A stretch of 12,662 nucleotides of DNA from an uncultured Desulfobacterales bacterium (lineage in GTDB: Bacteria > Desulfobacterota > Desulfobacteria > Desulfobacterales > JAFDCJ01), in NCBI GenBank assembly GCA_945787595.1, contig CALZJV010000120.1, positions 1 to 12,662 of the forward strand, in the 5' to 3' direction. Positions 1 to 5,144 of this stretch are shown here, one piece after another. Each line of letters starts with the position of its first letter. Position 1 is the stretch's first letter. Below the pieces are notes generated by a model. It was not told the origin of the DNA, did no database searches, and worked only from the letters and a program-made list of their open reading frames with translations. A program made the position numbers and the translations under genes.

Positions 1-2
1 AT

Positions 3-263
3 TGTGATAATGCATCGCTTCATTTTCTGACAAATATTTTCATTGCTGGACGAGTTGATAATTTGAAACGAATTGAGGTACTTGATTGGAAAAAGATTTT
101 GATAATGAGGTGTTCAAGATTAATATACAGATATCTTGATGAAGATATGGATCTTAGATCAGGGCATTACTTTCGGAATAAAAATTGGAACACCGAACAA
201 AAAATGGAGCAGATGCCTAACACTGAGGCGTTTTACAAGCTTTGTCTTTTAACATATTATTAA
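3..263 (+). CDS. C-terminal end of an unrecognised protein (partial)
   Basis: This frame is open from the left edge of the window to a TAA at 261-263, giving at least 86 residues. The upstream part of the gene lies outside the window. A TTG at 63 could serve as a start, but no Shine-Dalgarno sequence precedes it and the frame continues upstream, so a longer protein cut by the window edge is more likely. The visible part is hydrophilic and rich in Lys, Arg, Asn and Asp, with no signal peptide or membrane segment. I recognise no family or motif. It lies on the same strand as the array genes and ends about 60 bp before the next gene. It may also be a fortuitous open frame in AT-rich DNA. Confidence 0.35.
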   Translation, partial: CDNASLHFLTNIFIAGRVDNLKRIEVLDWKKILIMRCSRLIYRYLDEDMDLRSGHYFRNKNWNTEQKMEQMPNTEAFYKLCLLTYY

Positions 264-273
264 CATTTAATCT

Positions 274-300
274 GAGTAGTGTTTATAACCGGCACTGCTC
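274..300 (+). terminator. Hairpin after the first gene, possible terminator
   Basis: GAGTAGTG (274-281) pairs with CACTGCTC (293-300) through 8 positions, one of them a G-T pair, around an 11-base loop. A short ATTTT follows. It lies between the stop at 263 and the start at 326. The T-tract is weak, so it could be a poor terminator or a vestige of a recombination site. No GTTRRRY end is visible here. Confidence 0.3.
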
Positions 301-325
301 ATTTTAGAATACTAAGGAGATAATA

Positions 326-793
326 GTGAAGACGATTCTGCCAATCATTATTGGTATTATGCTCGCTACAACTTCGCTAGCAGATGAGCCTCTTAGTGAG
401 CGCCTATTTTCAAACGACTTCTGGACAAGAGTAAAAGCTATCAAGGAAGTGGCAGAGCTGTCCGACGAAGGAAGGAGAAAGTATTTCTCTACACTTCTAG
501 AATTTCTCAACGATAAAGATCAAACGATAAGAACAGTGGCTGCTACAACAATTGCTAAAATTGCTATTGAACCTGAGAAAGCAATACCTGCCTTACTCGA
601 AAATTTTAAATATCCACATGGTGAAGAAGGGTATGTATACGTGGATGCTGTTGCAACATACGGGAAGACCGCTATTCCCTATCTATCTGAGGCATTGGAC
701 AGCCCAGAGTGGCTAATCAGAACAAGAGCCTGCGATACGCTTATACAAATAGGGAGAAAGATCGATAAAACTTTTCATTGCAAGCAAGGATAG
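326..793 (+). CDS. Secreted HEAT-repeat protein
   Basis: Encodes 155 residues from a GTG start. AAGGAGA at 314-320 sets this start at normal spacing. The first about 19 residues form a signal peptide (MKT, then a hydrophobic stretch ending TTSLA, cleavage likely before DEP), so the product is probably periplasmic. The rest is alpha-helical with repeat units of the HEAT type: one around residues 50-80 (..NDKDQTIRTVAATTIAKIA..) and another around 110-145 (..AIPYLSEALDSPEWLIRTRACDTLIQIG). HEAT repeats are protein-binding scaffolds, so a binding role is likely but no partner can be named. There are no catalytic motifs. The gene is followed 2 bp later by a well-formed attC, which makes it the body of an integron cassette. 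It has no obvious strong promoter of its own. Confidence 0.75.
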   Translation: MKTILPIIIGIMLATTSLADEPLSERLFSNDFWTRVKAIKEVAELSDEGRRKYFSTLLEFLNDKDQTIRTVAATTIAKIAIEPEKAIPALLENFKYPHGEEGYVYVDAVATYGKTAIPYLSEALDSPEWLIRTRACDTLIQIGRKIDKTFHCKQG

Positions 794-795
794 TA

Positions 796-901
796 ATCTA
801 ACAATACCACTGGAGCAGACGGCGTGTAGATAGCGGTTTTACGTATAGGCCGTGCAAGATTTGTATTTATTTAGGCCGCTGCTCACTGGCGGTCGTTATT
901 T
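796..901 (+). other. attC recombination site (cassette end)
   Basis: The left end is ATCTAAC (796-802), a perfect RYYYAAC. The right end is GTTATTT (895-901), a relaxed GTTRRRY. The arms near 808-823 and 875-889 pair as CC[A/-]CTG-G-AGCAG-A-CGGC against GCCGCTGCTCACTGG, leaving an extra G and an extra A in the left arm, as expected for the extrahelical bases that orient attC folding. Total length is about 106 bp. The site closely resembles the one at 4669-4774. Confidence 0.85.
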
Positions 902-920
902 GCCTTTAAAAAATAATACT

Positions 921-1028
921 ATGAAACATAGTTTAATAGTAATCACAATTTTTTTCACATTCTTTTCAATGTGTTGGGCGGAACCCGATTTCATTTTCGG
1001 GCTATCGCACATTAAGGGAATGAAATGA
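921..1028 (+). CDS. Short signal-peptide protein, possibly truncated
   Basis: Encodes 35 residues from an ATG 20 bp into the cassette that begins at the attC core site near 895. The first 20 residues (MKHSLIVITIFFTFFSMCWA) are a typical Sec signal peptide, with cleavage likely after CWA. Only about 15 residues of mature sequence follow before the TGA, so the gene is either a tiny secreted peptide or the 5' remnant of a longer exported protein. There is no clear ribosome-binding site. No attC separates it from the decarboxylase gene downstream, which suggests that a deletion removed the rest of the gene and its recombination site. Function unknown. Confidence 0.4.
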   Translation: MKHSLIVITIFFTFFSMCWAEPDFIFGLSHIKGMK

Positions 1029-1145
1029 TCACTTACTTCGGGCTTTTTTTATCACTATGGGGGCATGCAGGTCGCTTCCAACGTTCTTATCAATATTTAT
1101 CATTGCGAAATACAGTCTCAAACCGGTCAAACAGGAGGAATTGTC

Positions 1146-1526
1146 ATGGCAAAGAAACTATTGGAAAAGGGTATCGAGAAGCGCACCGCCGTTTTGGGCG
1201 CTGAACGTGTACAATCCGCGCTACATGAAGCGGACGATTTCAACAAACCCTTTCAGGATGCGATGACCGAATGGTGCTGGGGTTTCGGTTGGGGCGACGA
1301 TACGTTCGATCTGAAAACGCGTTCCATGCTGAATTTGGTGATGATCGCGGCCCTCAACCGAATGGATGAATGGGAGCTGCATCTGCGCGGCTCACAACGG
1401 ACCGGCGTTACCAAAGAGGAAATTCGCTCGCTGATTCACGTCGTCGGAATCTATTGCGGCGTGCCGGCGGCAGTATCCTGCTTCCGCATTGCCAACAGGG
1501 TATTCAAAGGACTCGAAAGCGAATAA
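1146..1526 (+). CDS. PcaC-like carboxymuconolactone decarboxylase
   Basis: Encodes 126 residues. ATG 1146 is preceded by AGGAGG at 1134-1139, which decides this start over upstream in-frame codons. The length and the layout match PcaC (gamma-carboxymuconolactone decarboxylase): an N-terminal KRTAVLGAERV block, a middle FQDAMTEWCWGFGW segment, a TRSMLNLVMIAALNRMDEWELHLRG helix pair around residues 60-85, and a C-terminal IYCGVPAAVSCFRIAN block. PcaC converts 4-carboxymuconolactone to beta-ketoadipate enol-lactone in protocatechuate breakdown. No other pca gene is nearby, so the substrate here is unproven. It lacks the CxxC of AhpD peroxidases, unlike the second CMD-family gene at 3681. It shares its cassette with the small peptide gene upstream. 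The family call is firm; the exact reaction is inferred. Confidence 0.82.
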   Translation: MAKKLLEKGIEKRTAVLGAERVQSALHEADDFNKPFQDAMTEWCWGFGWGDDTFDLKTRSMLNLVMIAALNRMDEWELHLRGSQRTGVTKEEIRSLIHVVGIYCGVPAAVSCFRIANRVFKGLESE

Positions 1527-1596
1527 CCGAGACTGAGGGTGACAAAAGGATAACGGGGTCCGATCTTAAATATTACGACCCTCTAACGTTCTTGTA

Positions 1597-1662
1597 AAAG
1601 GGTCAAATCTTCGTTTGACTTTTCTGAAATAGAACGTAAGTCAAACGAAGAATTGACCCTTT
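1597..1662. repeat. Long near-perfect inverted repeat, MITE or REP-like
   Basis: Two 25-bp arms (1597-1621 and 1638-1662) are reverse complements with a single mismatch, separated by a 16-bp loop. The outer ends read AAAGGGTCAA and TTGACCCTTT. This is far longer than a normal terminator stem and has no T-tract. The shape suggests a non-autonomous mobile hairpin of the REP or MITE kind, inserted after the decarboxylase gene and before the attC-like site. A GGGGTC motif and a GACCCTC motif at about 1555-1583 may belong to the same insertion. Confidence 0.6.
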
Positions 1663-1681
1663 GATAGTATCATTGAATAAT

Positions 1682-1743
1682 TTATAACCATGCTCTTTCA
1701 GCGGACCGTAAAAAAGCGCTCCCGCTGAAGAGCGTCGTTGGCC
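1682..1743 (+). other. Short attC-like site
   Basis: GCTCTT-T-CAGCGG (1692-1704) pairs with CCGCTGAAGAGC (1722-1733), with one extra T in the left arm. An AAC lies outside the left arm (1686-1688) and GTTGGCC lies outside the right arm (1737-1743). The spacing of about 60 bp is that of a short attC, and it falls exactly between two gene modules. The outer boxes are imperfect, so a plain hairpin terminator is the alternative. Confidence 0.5.
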
Positions 1744-1754
1744 CAATTTGCACC

Positions 1755-1793
1755 TTGACAATATGCCCTCTATGATGTACAGTTCGATGCACA
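1755..1793 (+). promoter_or_regulatory. Promoter and Phd/YefM-type operator of the toxin-antitoxin pair
   Basis: TTGACA (1755-1760), a 17-bp spacer and TACAGT (1778-1783) form a good sigma-70 promoter. TGTACA (1776-1781) overlaps the -10 box, and TGCACA follows at 1788-1793 with a centre-to-centre spacing of 12 bp. That is the hexamer and spacing pattern known from YefM-YoeB operators, so autoregulation by the antitoxin is likely. Confidence 0.65.
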
Positions 1794-1809
1794 CTTATGG
1801 AGGTTCGCA

Positions 1810-2043
1810 ATGAAAACAATTACATTCACTGATTTCCGTAAAAAAGCTTCCGGATACATAACCGAAGTTGAACATGGTGAAACGCTTGTCCTTCTCCGTC
1901 GTGGGAAACCGGTAGCTGAAATAGTTCCATTTTCAGATAGGGCCCATAGTCTTCCCGCTTGGAAACAACCCGCAACTCGATTACGCACAAGAGGAAGTGA
2001 CTTATCATCGGCTATTTTGGAAGAGCGTGAGACGGCATTATGA
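1810..2043 (+). CDS. Phd/YefM-family antitoxin
   Basis: Encodes 77 residues from ATG 1810, with GGAGG at 1799-1803. The N-terminal half is a classic Phd/YefM DNA-binding fold: ITFTDFRKKASGYITEVEHGE, then TLVLLRRGKPVAEIVPF at residues about 27-43. The C-terminal tail is polar and is expected to wrap around the toxin. It neutralises the PIN-domain nuclease encoded next and likely represses their shared promoter, where YefM-like operator hexamers are visible. Its stop overlaps the toxin start by 4 bp (ATGA at 2040-2043), so the two are translationally coupled. Toxin-antitoxin pairs are common in integron arrays, where they are thought to stabilise the array against loss of cassettes. Confidence 0.85.
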   Translation: MKTITFTDFRKKASGYITEVEHGETLVLLRRGKPVAEIVPFSDRAHSLPAWKQPATRLRTRGSDLSSAILEERETAL

Positions 2044-2468
2044 AACTGGCAATTGATTCATCATCTTTTGCCAAAAGGTATGTGCAAGAGGTTGGTAGCG
2101 ACAGGCTGGATCGTCTCTTGGAGAGCGCTTCGGAGTTGGCTTTCTGCGTCATTTTAGTACCTGAGATTGTTTCTGGTCTTAACCGCCGTCTGAGAGAACA
2201 GGTCTTGACCATCGCGGACTATCGGGCTGTTAAGAAACAATTGTTGGACGATGTTCGCGACGCAACTGTTTTACAGATCACACCTTCCGTCGTCTCGCGT
2301 TCTGTAAAGCTATTAGAGAGCAATGCTTTACGTGCACTGGACGCTCTCCATGTCGCGTGTGCACTTGAATGGCAGGCTGATCTCTTTGTAACCTCAGACA
2401 AAAAGCAGTTTAAAGCCGCCATAAATACAGAGCTTCATTCTGAATTCGTAGGCCAACCAATCAGTTGA
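2040..2468 (+). CDS. vapC: VapC-type PIN-domain toxin
   Basis: Encodes 142 residues. The PIN-domain acidic residues are all present: Asp6 (LAIDSSSFAKRY), Glu42 (VPEIVSGL), Asp101 (ALRALDALHVACA) and Asp120 (FVTSDKKQF). These bind Mg2+ for RNA cleavage; VapC toxins cut tRNA or rRNA and block translation, but the target here cannot be read from sequence. The start codon overlaps the antitoxin stop (ATGA), and the order antitoxin-toxin is the usual one. Pairing a VapC-type PIN toxin with a Phd-fold antitoxin is a known mix. The last codons overlap the left end of the attC at 2451, so the recombination site forms part of the C-terminus and stop. Confidence 0.88.
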   Translation: MKLAIDSSSFAKRYVQEVGSDRLDRLLESASELAFCVILVPEIVSGLNRRLREQVLTIADYRAVKKQLLDDVRDATVLQITPSVVSRSVKLLESNALRALDALHVACALEWQADLFVTSDKKQFKAAINTELHSEFVGQPIS

Positions 2469-2551
2469 GCTGACGACGTGAAGATGGCGGGTTTTCGTTC
2501 AATGCAGCGAGAGATCGACACCTATTCGGGCCGCAGCTCACTTGGTTAGGC
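2451..2551 (+). other. attC recombination site after vapC
   Basis: The right end is GTTAGGC (2545-2551), a perfect GTTRRRY. The left end is GGCCAAC (2451-2457). Beyond these, ACCAA-tca-GT-t-GAGCTG-a-CG on the left pairs with CG-CAGCTC-AC-TTGGT on the right, leaving extra bases only in the left arm. The length is 101 bp. It starts inside the toxin coding sequence. Confidence 0.8.
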
Positions 2552-2574
2552 ATCTACAATTAAAAGGCTAAATA

Positions 2575-2985
2575 ATGAATGAAGACCTGAAGCATTTAAA
2601 ATTATTATCTGTGTTCCATTATATTGTCGGAGGATTATCTGCACTTTTTTCATGTATGTTTATTGTGCATCTAATAATGGGCCTAATTTTACTAATATCT
2701 CCAGATACGATGACAAGTGATAGTGGTTCTCCACCTCCGGCATTCGTCGGTTATTTGTTTACATTTATTGGTGGTTTATTTTTTCTGCTTGGTATAGCCT
2801 TCTCCGTCTGCATTATTTACTCAGGCACTCTATTAAAGAATCGTAAAAAGCATTTGTTTAGTTTCGTAATGGCCTGCATAGAATGCATATTTATGCCATT
2901 TGGGACCGTTTTGGGTATATTCACAATAGTTGTTCTTTTGAAGGATTCCGTTAAGCAACTATATGGAATAGAAATCTCAAAATAG
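2575..2985 (+). CDS. Small multi-pass membrane protein of unknown function
   Basis: Encodes 136 residues from ATG 2575; GGCTAA upstream is only a weak ribosome-binding site. Hydrophobic stretches at about residues 12-41, 57-86 and 95-122 predict three or four membrane helices. A short polar, proline-rich loop (residues 42-55) lies between the first two, and a basic KNRKKH turn at 88-93 marks a cytoplasmic side. The N-terminal pattern HYIVGGLSALFSC resembles an uncharacterised family of small membrane proteins that I recall from several bacterial groups; no function is known to me. AT-rich codon use contrasts with the decarboxylase gene upstream. It fills one cassette, between attC sites at 2451 and 3005. 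Confidence 0.75.
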   Translation: MNEDLKHLKLLSVFHYIVGGLSALFSCMFIVHLIMGLILLISPDTMTSDSGSPPPAFVGYLFTFIGGLFFLLGIAFSVCIIYSGTLLKNRKKHLFSFVMACIECIFMPFGTVLGIFTIVVLLKDSVKQLYGIEISK

Positions 2986-3004
2986 CTTTATCAAACGTGG
3001 GGCT

Positions 3005-3133
3005 GCCCAACCAAACGCTGTAGTTGGACCGGGAAAAGCCGGGGCAGTCTACAGATCCTATGCTGGCAATAGTTTTCAACCTTTTTCACTGCCTTGGGGC
3101 CATGTTTCCCGGCCACTAAGCTAATCGTTGAAA
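3005..3133 (+). other. attC recombination site
   Basis: The left end is GCCCAAC (3005-3011), a perfect RYYYAAC, and the right end is GTTGAAA (3127-3133). TAGT-t-GG-a-CCGGG on the left pairs with CCCGGCCACTA on the right with two extra left-arm bases. A second inner stem (GGGGCAGT with ACTGCC..) lies in the central region. The length is about 129 bp. Confidence 0.75.
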
Positions 3134-3135
3134 TA

Positions 3136-3486
3136 ATGAATTAAACACATCGGAAATATGCCATCAAAGGATTGCTCGGTGGTGTTTTGATTTTATTGAT
3201 GGTGGCGATTTGCATGATTTTATTTATAGCTTATCAGTTCGATGGCCAGTGCGGTGGATGGATGTCTTTCATAAGTGGCCCCCGTAATTGTTCATTAATC
3301 GAATTCTTAGCAACTGATGTTTTATTTATTATCCAGTTTTCTATAGTAGTCAGTTTGCCCTTGATTTTGATTTTTCTCTTCTTGGCTACATTGATTGGCT
3401 ATGGGCTTGGTCGTCTAAAGGCCAAAAATAAACAATCTATCAAAGCAAATGAAGCTGACGTGAAGAAGTCGGGCGGATTACCGTAA
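3136..3486 (+). pseudogene. Small membrane protein gene with a stop at codon 3
   Basis: ATG 3136 is followed by AAT and then TAA (3142-3144). The same frame then stays open for 113 codons to the TAA at 3484-3486, reading THRKYAIKGLLGGVL and onward. The downstream part has two strong membrane segments, about LLGGVLILLMVAICMILFIA and LFIIQFSIVVSLPLILIFLF, separated by a loop with three cysteines (GQCGGW and RNC), and ends in a Lys-rich tail. The only other possible starts are non-ATG codons such as TTG 3172, which sits directly against AAAGGA, too close for a good ribosome-binding site. The simplest reading is a nonsense mutation at codon 3 of a cassette gene; use of TTG 3172 is the alternative, giving 104 residues. 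Function unknown. Confidence 0.55.
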
Positions 3487-3543
3487 AGGCCGGGCAGGTT
3501 TTCCGAACGCTTTAGGCACGCAGCTTATTTACGGACGTTATGC
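3475..3543 (+). other. Short attC-like site overlapping a gene end
   Basis: The right end is GTTATGC (3537-3543), a common attC core variant. CCGTAAA (3481-3487) pairs perfectly with TTTACGG (3528-3534), and the left end GGATTAC mirrors the core loosely. The length is about 69 bp. The stop codon of the membrane-protein gene lies inside the left arm. Confidence 0.55.
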
Positions 3544-3680
3544 GGTTGCATAAGAGCTATTTCAAATGATAGCATCACATCCTGAATGTATGAAATGACT
3601 CCTACTGTGTTGCACGGTGACTAATTTAACAACTTCGCACAATTTTTCCGGCCATCAACAGTCAATAGAAAGGATAGGAT

Positions 3681-3971
3681 ATGTTACCTGAAAAACAATT
3701 GAAGGCTTATAATGATTTTTATGATTCGGCTCGCTATAATGAAATCTTAGAACCCAAAACAACGCTTATGATTCACCTCGCGTCGGCTATGGCTGTTGGT
3801 TGCTATCCTTGAATGGAGCATTACTTTGGCGTCGCCAAAGAACAAGGCATTACCAACGACGAAATCGGTGCGGTCCAATCAATCGTAATGGCTGTTTCTG
3901 GTGGTAGGATTCGGGCCCAATTCCGTGAATCTCGTATTAGAAGTAAAAAACGGTCAAAGAAAGACCGTTAA
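3681..3971 (+). CDS. CMD/AhpD-like selenoprotein (in-frame TGA read as selenocysteine)
   Basis: The frame runs from ATG 3681 to TAA 3969-3971 with a single internal TGA at 3810-3812, giving 96 residues if the TGA is read through. AGGATAGGAT just upstream is the ribosome-binding site. The TGA is residue 44 in the segment AVGC-Y-P-U-M-E-H, so it replaces the second cysteine of the CxxC redox motif of AhpD-like members of the carboxymuconolactone decarboxylase family (Cys41, Sec44, His47). The sequence after the TGA keeps the family pattern: HYFGVAKEQGITNDEIGAV, then a helix ending MAVSGGR. A bacterial SECIS-like stem-loop follows. AhpD-like proteins use the Cys pair to reduce peroxides or disulfides; selenium would raise reactivity. 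The basic tail (KKRSKKDR) is unusual. The 137 bp before it (3544-3680) hold no other gene. A plain nonsense mutation is the alternative. Confidence 0.8.
3810..3840 (+). promoter_or_regulatory. Putative bacterial SECIS element
   Basis: After TGA 3810-3812, CTTTGGC (3824-3830) pairs perfectly with GCCAAAG (3834-3840) around a GTC loop. The loop begins 18 bases after the TGA with G as its first base. This agrees with the published bSECIS rule of a G in the first two loop positions and 16-37 bases from UGA to loop. Such an element recruits SelB and Sec-tRNA. The call is by pattern only. Confidence 0.72.
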
Positions 3972-4000
3972 ATAGGGATTCCTTTTGATGCTATCGCATC

Positions 4001-4121
4001 AAGCCGGTGCAGTTGACAGCCAGGGCCGGGGCGCTTTTGAAATTCATTCTTTGGTTCGAATTTTAGCGGTTTAAATAATGTTGGTGGAAACCCTGGCTGC
4101 CACTGACCGCCGTCGTTCGCT
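4001..4121 (+). other. attC-like site after the selenoprotein gene
   Basis: CGGT-g-CAGTTG-a-CAGCCAGGG (4005-4025) pairs with CCCTGGCTGCCACTGACCG (4091-4109), with extra bases confined to the left arm as in attC. GTTCGCT (4115-4121) sits where the core site belongs but departs from GTTRRRY, and the left AAC box is not clear. Position, polarity and stem shape suggest a degenerate attC closing the selenoprotein cassette. Confidence 0.55.
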
Positions 4122-4134
4122 ACCAATTCCGATA

Positions 4135-4183
4135 TTGACATAAAGACGTTTTGGCGCTATAGTGTCATAGCTACAATAGGAGG
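4135..4183 (+). promoter_or_regulatory. Strong promoter and ribosome-binding site of the RHH/RelE pair
   Basis: TTGACA (4135-4140), a spacer of exactly 17 bp and TATAGT (4158-4163) form a near-consensus sigma-70 promoter. CTATAGTGTCATAG around the -10 box is partly palindromic (CTAT..ATAG) and could be the antitoxin operator. AGGAGG at 4178-4183 is a full Shine-Dalgarno sequence for ATG 4191. Confidence 0.75.
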
Positions 4184-4190
4184 TGATATT

Positions 4191-4424
4191 ATGGCAACTC
4201 AAACAAAACGCGCTACAATTTACTTTGATCCTAACCTTCACAAAGCTTTACGGCTTAAGGCTGTTGAAACTTCCCGGTCCGTATCAGAACTTGTAAACCA
4301 GGCCGTCCGAGAGGCCCTTTCAGAGGATGCTGAAGATTTATTAGCATTTGAGGATAGGGCTGATGAAGCGCTGATCAGCTATGAGAAAATGGTCAAGAGG
4401 CTAAAGAAAGATGGCCGAATATAA
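4191..4424 (+). CDS. Ribbon-helix-helix antitoxin
   Basis: Encodes 77 residues. The N-terminus is a ribbon-helix-helix DNA-binding domain: strand KRATIYFDP, then helices PNLHKALRLKAVETSRS and VSELVNQAVREALSE (residues about 6-45). Such dimers bind operator DNA through the short beta strand. The acidic C-terminal half (EDAEDLLAFEDRADE and onward) is expected to fold onto the RelE toxin encoded next, with which it overlaps by 14 bp. The strong promoter and possible operator immediately upstream fit autoregulation. Like the Phd/VapC pair, this is a complete toxin-antitoxin cassette with its own promoter, which matters in an array whose cassettes otherwise rely on external transcription. Confidence 0.85.
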   Translation: MATQTKRATIYFDPNLHKALRLKAVETSRSVSELVNQAVREALSEDAEDLLAFEDRADEALISYEKMVKRLKKDGRI

Positions 4425-4668
4425 GATTTTGTTCAAAAAATCTGTTCAGAAGGATTTTAACGCTATCCCTAAAAGGAATCTGAAAAAAATCCTTGATCGC
4501 ATTGAACTACTTGCGGTAGATCCTCGTCCACCAGGATGCGAAAAATTGACGGATCAACAGAGGTATCGGCTTCGGCAGGGACGATATCGCATTTTATATT
4601 CTATACAAGACGATGAACTGACAGTCTGGGTTGTAAAAGTTGGCCACCGGAAGGATATTTATCGCTGA
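4411..4668 (+). CDS. RelE/ParE-family toxin
   Basis: Encodes 85 residues, the usual RelE size. ATG 4411 lies inside the antitoxin gene, so translation is coupled. The sequence follows the RelE layout: EYKILFKKSVQKDFNAIPKRNLKKILDRI (strand and two helices), DPRPPGCEKL, then RYRLRQGRYRILYSIQDDELTVWVVKVGHRKDIYR at the C-terminus. The basic residues in LRQGRYRILY and the terminal GHRKDIYR correspond to positions used by RelE for ribosome-dependent mRNA cleavage. ParE-type gyrase poisons share the fold, but the GHRKDIYR ending is more RelE-like. The stop codon is directly followed by attC. Confidence 0.88.
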   Translation: MAEYKILFKKSVQKDFNAIPKRNLKKILDRIELLAVDPRPPGCEKLTDQQRYRLRQGRYRILYSIQDDELTVWVVKVGHRKDIYR

Positions 4669-4774
4669 CGCGAACAAACCAGTGGAGCAGACGGCGTGTC
4701 GATAGCGTGTTATCGTATGGGCCGTGCAAGAATAGTATGAATTTTTAGGCCGCTGCTCACTGGCGGCGTTGAGT
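4669..4774 (+). other. attC recombination site, close relative of the one at 796
   Basis: The right end is GTTGAGT (4768-4774), a perfect GTTRRRY. The left end contains AAC (4673-4675). CCAGTG-g-AGCAG-a-CGGC (4679 onward) pairs with GCCGCTGCTCACTGG (4749-4763), leaving extra G and A in the left arm. Its length of 106 bp equals that of the site at 796, and the two share long identical blocks including GGAGCAGACGGCGTGT and GGCCGCTGCTCACTGGCGG. Confidence 0.88.
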
Positions 4775-4779
4775 GGCAA

Positions 4780-5136
4780 ATGCGACAACGAATTTACAAA
4801 TGGATTTTCGGCGTAATCGCTTTTTTTTGTTTTATTGCCCTTGGATGCACGGCACCAGCCAGATACCGCGAAATTCCTATCGGAACAACATCTGAAGAGG
4901 TCTTGACGATTTTAGGCAAACCCGATTCGAAAAAACGCGCTAAGAAGCAGGCCCCGAGCGTTGAATACTTTGGTCCAAAACCTTCTGACACATACCTTGA
5001 TTTGCCCGAAGGCGCGCCGATAGAGATTTGGTCATATCGTTACTTCAGAGAAACGTGGACATACATATTCAGTCTTGATGAACAAACGACCCGGCTTGTT
5101 GATACCGGCTATTACCATCCGGATGTCGTGTATTAA
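4780..5136 (+). CDS. Lipoprotein of unknown function, BamE/SmpA-like in outline
   Basis: Encodes 118 residues from ATG 4780, 6 bp after the attC core and with little space for a ribosome-binding site. The N-terminus is a lipoprotein signal: basic MRQRIYK, a hydrophobic stretch and a lipobox ALGC with the lipidated Cys at about residue 23. The mature part begins TAPARYREIPIGTTSEEVLTILGKPD, a pattern seen in small SmpA/OmlA-fold lipoproteins (..IxxGMTxxEVxxxLGxPD), then continues with an aromatic-rich beta region (IEIWSYRYFRETWTYIFSLDE). Thus a small envelope lipoprotein with a two-layer alpha-beta fold is likely. No enzymatic motif is visible. Followed 8 bp later by attC. Confidence 0.7.
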   Translation: MRQRIYKWIFGVIAFFCFIALGCTAPARYREIPIGTTSEEVLTILGKPDSKKRAKKQAPSVEYFGPKPSDTYLDLPEGAPIEIWSYRYFRETWTYIFSLDEQTTRLVDTGYYHPDVVY

Positions 5137-5144
5137 CGAGTGTC

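Noticed and set aside
1065..1145. Upstream extension of the PcaC-like gene
   Set aside because: PcaC proteins start near the ATG at 1146, which has AGGAGG at ideal spacing.
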